A DNA stretch of 64,000 bases from Aplysia californica (taxonomy: Eukaryota > Mollusca > Gastropoda > Aplysiida > Aplysiidae). Below, piece by piece: positions 51,301-56,500 of the stretch. The first letter of the stretch is position 1, and every line of letters begins with the position of its first letter. The stretch is from contig NW_004797291.1 of assembly GCF_000002075.1 (NCBI RefSeq), positions 274,276 through 338,275 on the forward strand, written 5' to 3'. The notes under the pieces were generated by a model. It saw only the letters and a program-made list of their open reading frames with translations, did not search any database and was not told the origin of the DNA. The translations under genes were made by a program, and so were the position numbers.

Positions 51301-53520
51301 CGCTTGAAACTTCAGGGAAATGGGAATAGGTTTCAAAAATGGAGAAAAAAAATTTCATGGTCACACTGGGTCAACATGGGGGAAATTTTACCTGCATATG
51401 GCCTTAAAAGCTAAGAAAACTCAGTGTGTACAGTAATCTCCGCCTAAACGCACGCCATACAAAAGCACGCTCCGCTCAAACGCACGCTTTCGTCATCTGA
51501 CGGGTTTTTTAACTATATAATTTAGACGTACAAACACACGGTAACTCCCTCTAAACGCACGCTCCGATCTGCAAAACACACTGACAGGTAAAACTTGATT
51601 GAGGAAATTTTCACAACGACTACTGTATGATCTGCACAGCTTGCAGAAGACAGGCCTAGAAAAATCGGACATTTGGCGAGACTGCCCCTTATGCCGAACA
51701 AAGAGAGCGACAAACAGCATTTTCACACCCAACTTTCCACAGACACATAGGTCTAGGACTGGTCGGGTGATATGTTGGGAGGTTGGGGGATTGAAATATT
51801 ATTTGATTGGTCACTGGAAATGCCTCTCTTTGAGAGAAGGTTTCTGACTGGTGTTTAAGTGACTGCGTGTTGGCTAATATTTAGTTAGACCTATGCCAAT
51901 GATGCGCAACACGCGTGAATGCTCGTTCATGAATTTACGGTCGGGGGTGGTCGCTTGGAAAGCCACGTGGCTGGGCCGTCGTCTCTATGACTATCGCCAA
52001 CAATTTCTTTTTAGGCTATTGGTTCCTCACATTTTATGGCACATTCATTACATCGAGTCTGTCTTTATGCCCCCCCACCCCACACACACACCCATTCAAA
52101 GCCTTTGCAGTCTTAACCGCAGTCTAGGAATCTTTTAAAAAAGTCACGTGTCGTCACATTATCGGCCCAAAGTGACCCCCACCCCAAAGGGAGGTCACTA
52201 GAATATAAAGACAATGAGATGACTGCGTCCCTTCCTCCCTTTGCAAAGGTTTATGTAAACGCACGCTCCGTATAAACACACGCTAAGGACCCCTCCCGAG
52301 CACCGTGCATTTAGGCGGAGACTACTGTACATGTTGAAGAAGAGTCTGGCGTTTCCTAAATCGTGAAGTGCAAGTTTCTTGTACTGGCTTTTTTATAGCT
52401 TGTTTGTGATTTTCATAAGAACTAAGAGAAAAACTCTTTCAAAGGTCAGAGAGATATAATAGCACCCATAGAACAAATGAAGCCTAATAAAGTCTTTCAT
52501 TAAGAAATAGTAAAGAGAGGAACATCAAATTGTAACAATTTGACTGAAAACTTAGAGACAAAAAAACAAAAAAAGAAAGAACCACAAGTAGCGCAATTTA
52601 GAAAGATTAATTTTCTTAAAAGAAAAAGTTGAGCTTTATGCTTTACTCCCATTTTAAAAAATCATACCATTTGCATATGAACTGGCATACGACTTGAAAA
52701 CACCATTCAGCACAAGACTCCCAATATCTTCCTCTTCATCTTCAGAATCATCAAGGTCCTCGGCCGTCCCCTGAAGATATCGCTGGGCAGACTCCATATG
52801 CTCTGTCCGCGCTTTGGCAAACATGTCCTCCACCGACCTCAGTGCTATGCAAGACAAATGCACAAAAAGCAGAAAATATTACTATTATTATTATTATTAT
52901 TATCATACTCCAGTTCTATATATCTGAAACATACATTGGCGATCATGGTTCACTTTTCCTTTCTCTTTGTCACTGTTCTAAAAATTAAAAAAACAGATAT
53001 CCTCCTGATCTTTTCCCATTAGCCATTTGTTCAAGTTCTTTAAGTAAATTATTTTTGGTCCACCTCTGCCTCCTTACCCTAAAATCTAAAATAAAATATT
53101 AAACATATAGTAAAGTTGAGTCAACCTGAACTATCTATTTTCACTGAGAATATATTTATACAACAAAAAAGAAATAGATAATGACATATGTTTCTAACTT
53201 TGAACATAGAACACATTCAAACAAAATATTTTGAATAGTCGAGTGATAACGTTAAGTTTGATACGAAGCACCGAAAATACTTATTGTAATATTTCACAAC
53301 TCCTACAGACCGTAAATTGCTTTTCTCAGGGTGTTCCTATACAATGACTCAATGAAATTCATAGTTGTCTCAAGAGAACATTGAATCCCAATAGTTTAGA
53401 AAACAAGTCCATGCATAGGGTGGCCTTTACACCAAAACTGCTAAGTCCTTGTCCAGTCATTGAATTGTATTTGAGAAAAGAGAAGCGCATTAACACAATA
53501 ACAGTCACCTAGTGCGGAGG

Positions 53521-53592
<72 letters not shown>

Positions 53593-56500
53593 GAAAAGAA
53601 GGAAAGGAAAAAAGTAAGACATACCAGTAACACCCTCAAATCACCCACATGGCTGAGACAACCATGTTAAAGCTGACTTAACTTCACCACACTATCTCAT
53701 CAACTTTACTTGAAACACTGCCCTATTCAAGTTAAATTCAGATTGATTTTCATCATAAACTTGAGCATTTGGATGCAAGAAAGAAAACTGGTTAAACTGC
53801 ACACATCTAGATTAAAAGGCAATAAAATTACCAAGCACCAGCAACATGAAAACAAACCAACCAAAAAACAACAACCCAACAACACAATAAAAACACAAAA
53901 CTAGGTGGTACCAAACTCAAGACACTTCAACAGTGAAAATGTTTCACTATACAACTACAACAACACTTAATATGAAAATACATGATCTGAAAACACATGC
54001 AAACAAAAATAGTTACCTATATCAAAGTCATTTATTTTCAATTCACATATTATAGATTTAAAAACCACCATAGTCTACAGTACAGGAATTCTCCAGCCTA
54101 AACAACAAACACAAGAAACAATCAAGTTGTTGTCACTGTGGTTAATGAAGCAGCCCATAAGCACAAACCCAACAGCTTGCCTGATACAATGCTACAAAAC
54201 GAAGTAGTAAAATATTAATTTAACATCCTTTATGACGTTTAACACAACCCAACCCCACAAACGTAAGCTATCATGAAAGCAAAACACGTTATGGCCCTCC
54301 ACGTAGAAGTAGCAACTACTGTGGGGTTTTTTAGTAAAGAGATGCATTATATCTATACAACAAGGACTATTTTCTATTTAGAACTAGGGAGAAAAACAAA
54401 ATATACAGACAGAAACAACAGAGGGAGAAAAAGGAACGGCCTACCGGTGGTGCACTCCAACCACTAACTGTACACATACAGCTGAACCTTCTAGAAATTC
54501 ATCTCAACACAAAGGCCTGTTTAATTTATTTGATCAGATGTATTTAATTTAGATTTAGTAAGAGTTTTACGGCACTTGCAACACACACAATAAAGTCCCA
54601 TAAGTGCCAAAGAATAGATGTGTTACAAGAGAGTAACATACCCAAAAAAGGAGGAGAGATAAGGACGATAGATGTTTGATAGGAAAGAAAGAGCAAACCA
54701 CACCAGAGCACCCGCCAACCACCCACGATCAGATGTATAAAGTCACCAGCGGATAGTATAATCTATTTAAGGCCATTAAAGAGAAATATCCCAACCAATA
54801 GATATGCTTGACACCAAGTACACACTTTGTGTAAATCAAATCAATACGAGTTTTTAGTTTTAAAAAGTAAAGCTGGATCCTGCTCGTCAAATCTGAGAGT
54901 GACGATTCGCGATTCAGTCGGCTTTAATGAATCGCGAGTACGCAAGCACTCGTGGAACACTACGTCTCGGGCTCGTATGCGTGAAACAGAACAGTTTCAT
55001 ATCAACGCCACTTCGCGAGTCCCACTCTTATTGTCCCATCATCAACTCCGCCCCCCGCCTTTCGCTCCGCTGCTCTACTGACCTCAATTAGCGACCCCTA
55101 TAAATTCACACCCCCCCCCCCTTTCCCCATGATTCGCTGAAACAATGGCTCCATAAAATTCCTTCTGTCTATTGGTTGGAACCCGTTCATTTTGTTTTAA
55201 TAGGGGGGTTGGACTATGCCATCTTTTGTAAAATAAGGGGAGCCATACTAAGTGTTCCGTTCCGTTCTTGCACTCGTGACTCGACTCGCGACCCAGCAGT
55301 AGGTTACAAACAAGCCACAAGGTGGTGACAGCAACAGGGGAGTCAATCGGGAATCGGAAGGTGATACTGTTCCGCTTTCCGCTGAAGTGAATCGCGAATC
55401 GCGTTCCGCAGGCAAGAGTGGCGATTCAGTTCCGTTCTCGCGCTCGCGACCCAGCTCTATTAAAAAATACAACAACACCATAAAGAGTCATTATATTGAA
55501 AAGGAAAATAGAAAGACAGACAAATTTTTGTTTTTAATTTTCATAGAAGTTTTACGTCACTTGCCACACAATTAGGTCATATAAATGCCGAAGAGAAGAG
55601 GTGCTTTGTTTGTTTGTTTAGTATAGGGTTTTACGGCGCTCGCAACTGCATAAGGTCATATGAGCACGCGGGACACACCTAATACTTTTTCGTTGGTAGG
55701 AAATTTTGAATTTTGCCCGGGTGGCGGCCGAAGCCTACTCTTATCGATTTTAGACCACCAAGGGATCTTTAACGTGCGCAACTTGCACACGGGCCCTCCG
55801 AGATTTTTCGCCCTTGTTCGAGAAAGCTAGGTGTAGATCTTTCCTACCAGAAGATCAGGGGTGTGGCAGAAAGACAGCAGTTAGGAGGAGCCAAGGAGTA
55901 GCAGCAGAAAGGCTGCAGAAAGAGTCAGGAGCCCAGAGGAGGGGGCAAAGGAGGTGAGGGGGTGGGGGCAGAAAGTGGAAATGAAAGCAGACAACAGAAC
56001 ATTGTTAGAGATCAGGAAAGGATGTGAAAGGAGACAATTTTAGAGAAGAAAATTTTTTGGTCGCTACCCGGAATCGAACCCGGGACCTTTGAATGAGAGG
56101 CCAACACCTTAACCTCTAGGCCACGAGAGCCCCGAAGAGGTGCTACCAGAGACTAACATACAAAGAAAAGAAAGGGGAGACATTTAAGAACAACAGAGAC
56201 TTTTTTTAATCTTTGGAAAGAAGGAGCAAACCACACCAGATCACCCACCAACCATCAACTTCCTCAGACAGAAACAACAGAAGGATAGAACAGAGTCGGA
56301 TCTACAAGGAGCACCTTCTATACTTCTAACCATTTGCTGTAAGGTCAGTAAAGTAATGGTCAAGAACAAATGAGTCACGACATGGTGGAGTCAGGAGCTC
56401 GTCCTTTCTTGGGAATATGGGGTTATTGCTATTACCTTAAAGCCTGTTCATTGGCCTTCCTTTTGGTGACAAAAATATTTATCTATGTTGAATAGAAGTC

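Noticed and set aside
53523-53592. Possible CRISPR-like or satellite array
   Set aside because: It is a plain (ACAG)n expansion inside a SINE.
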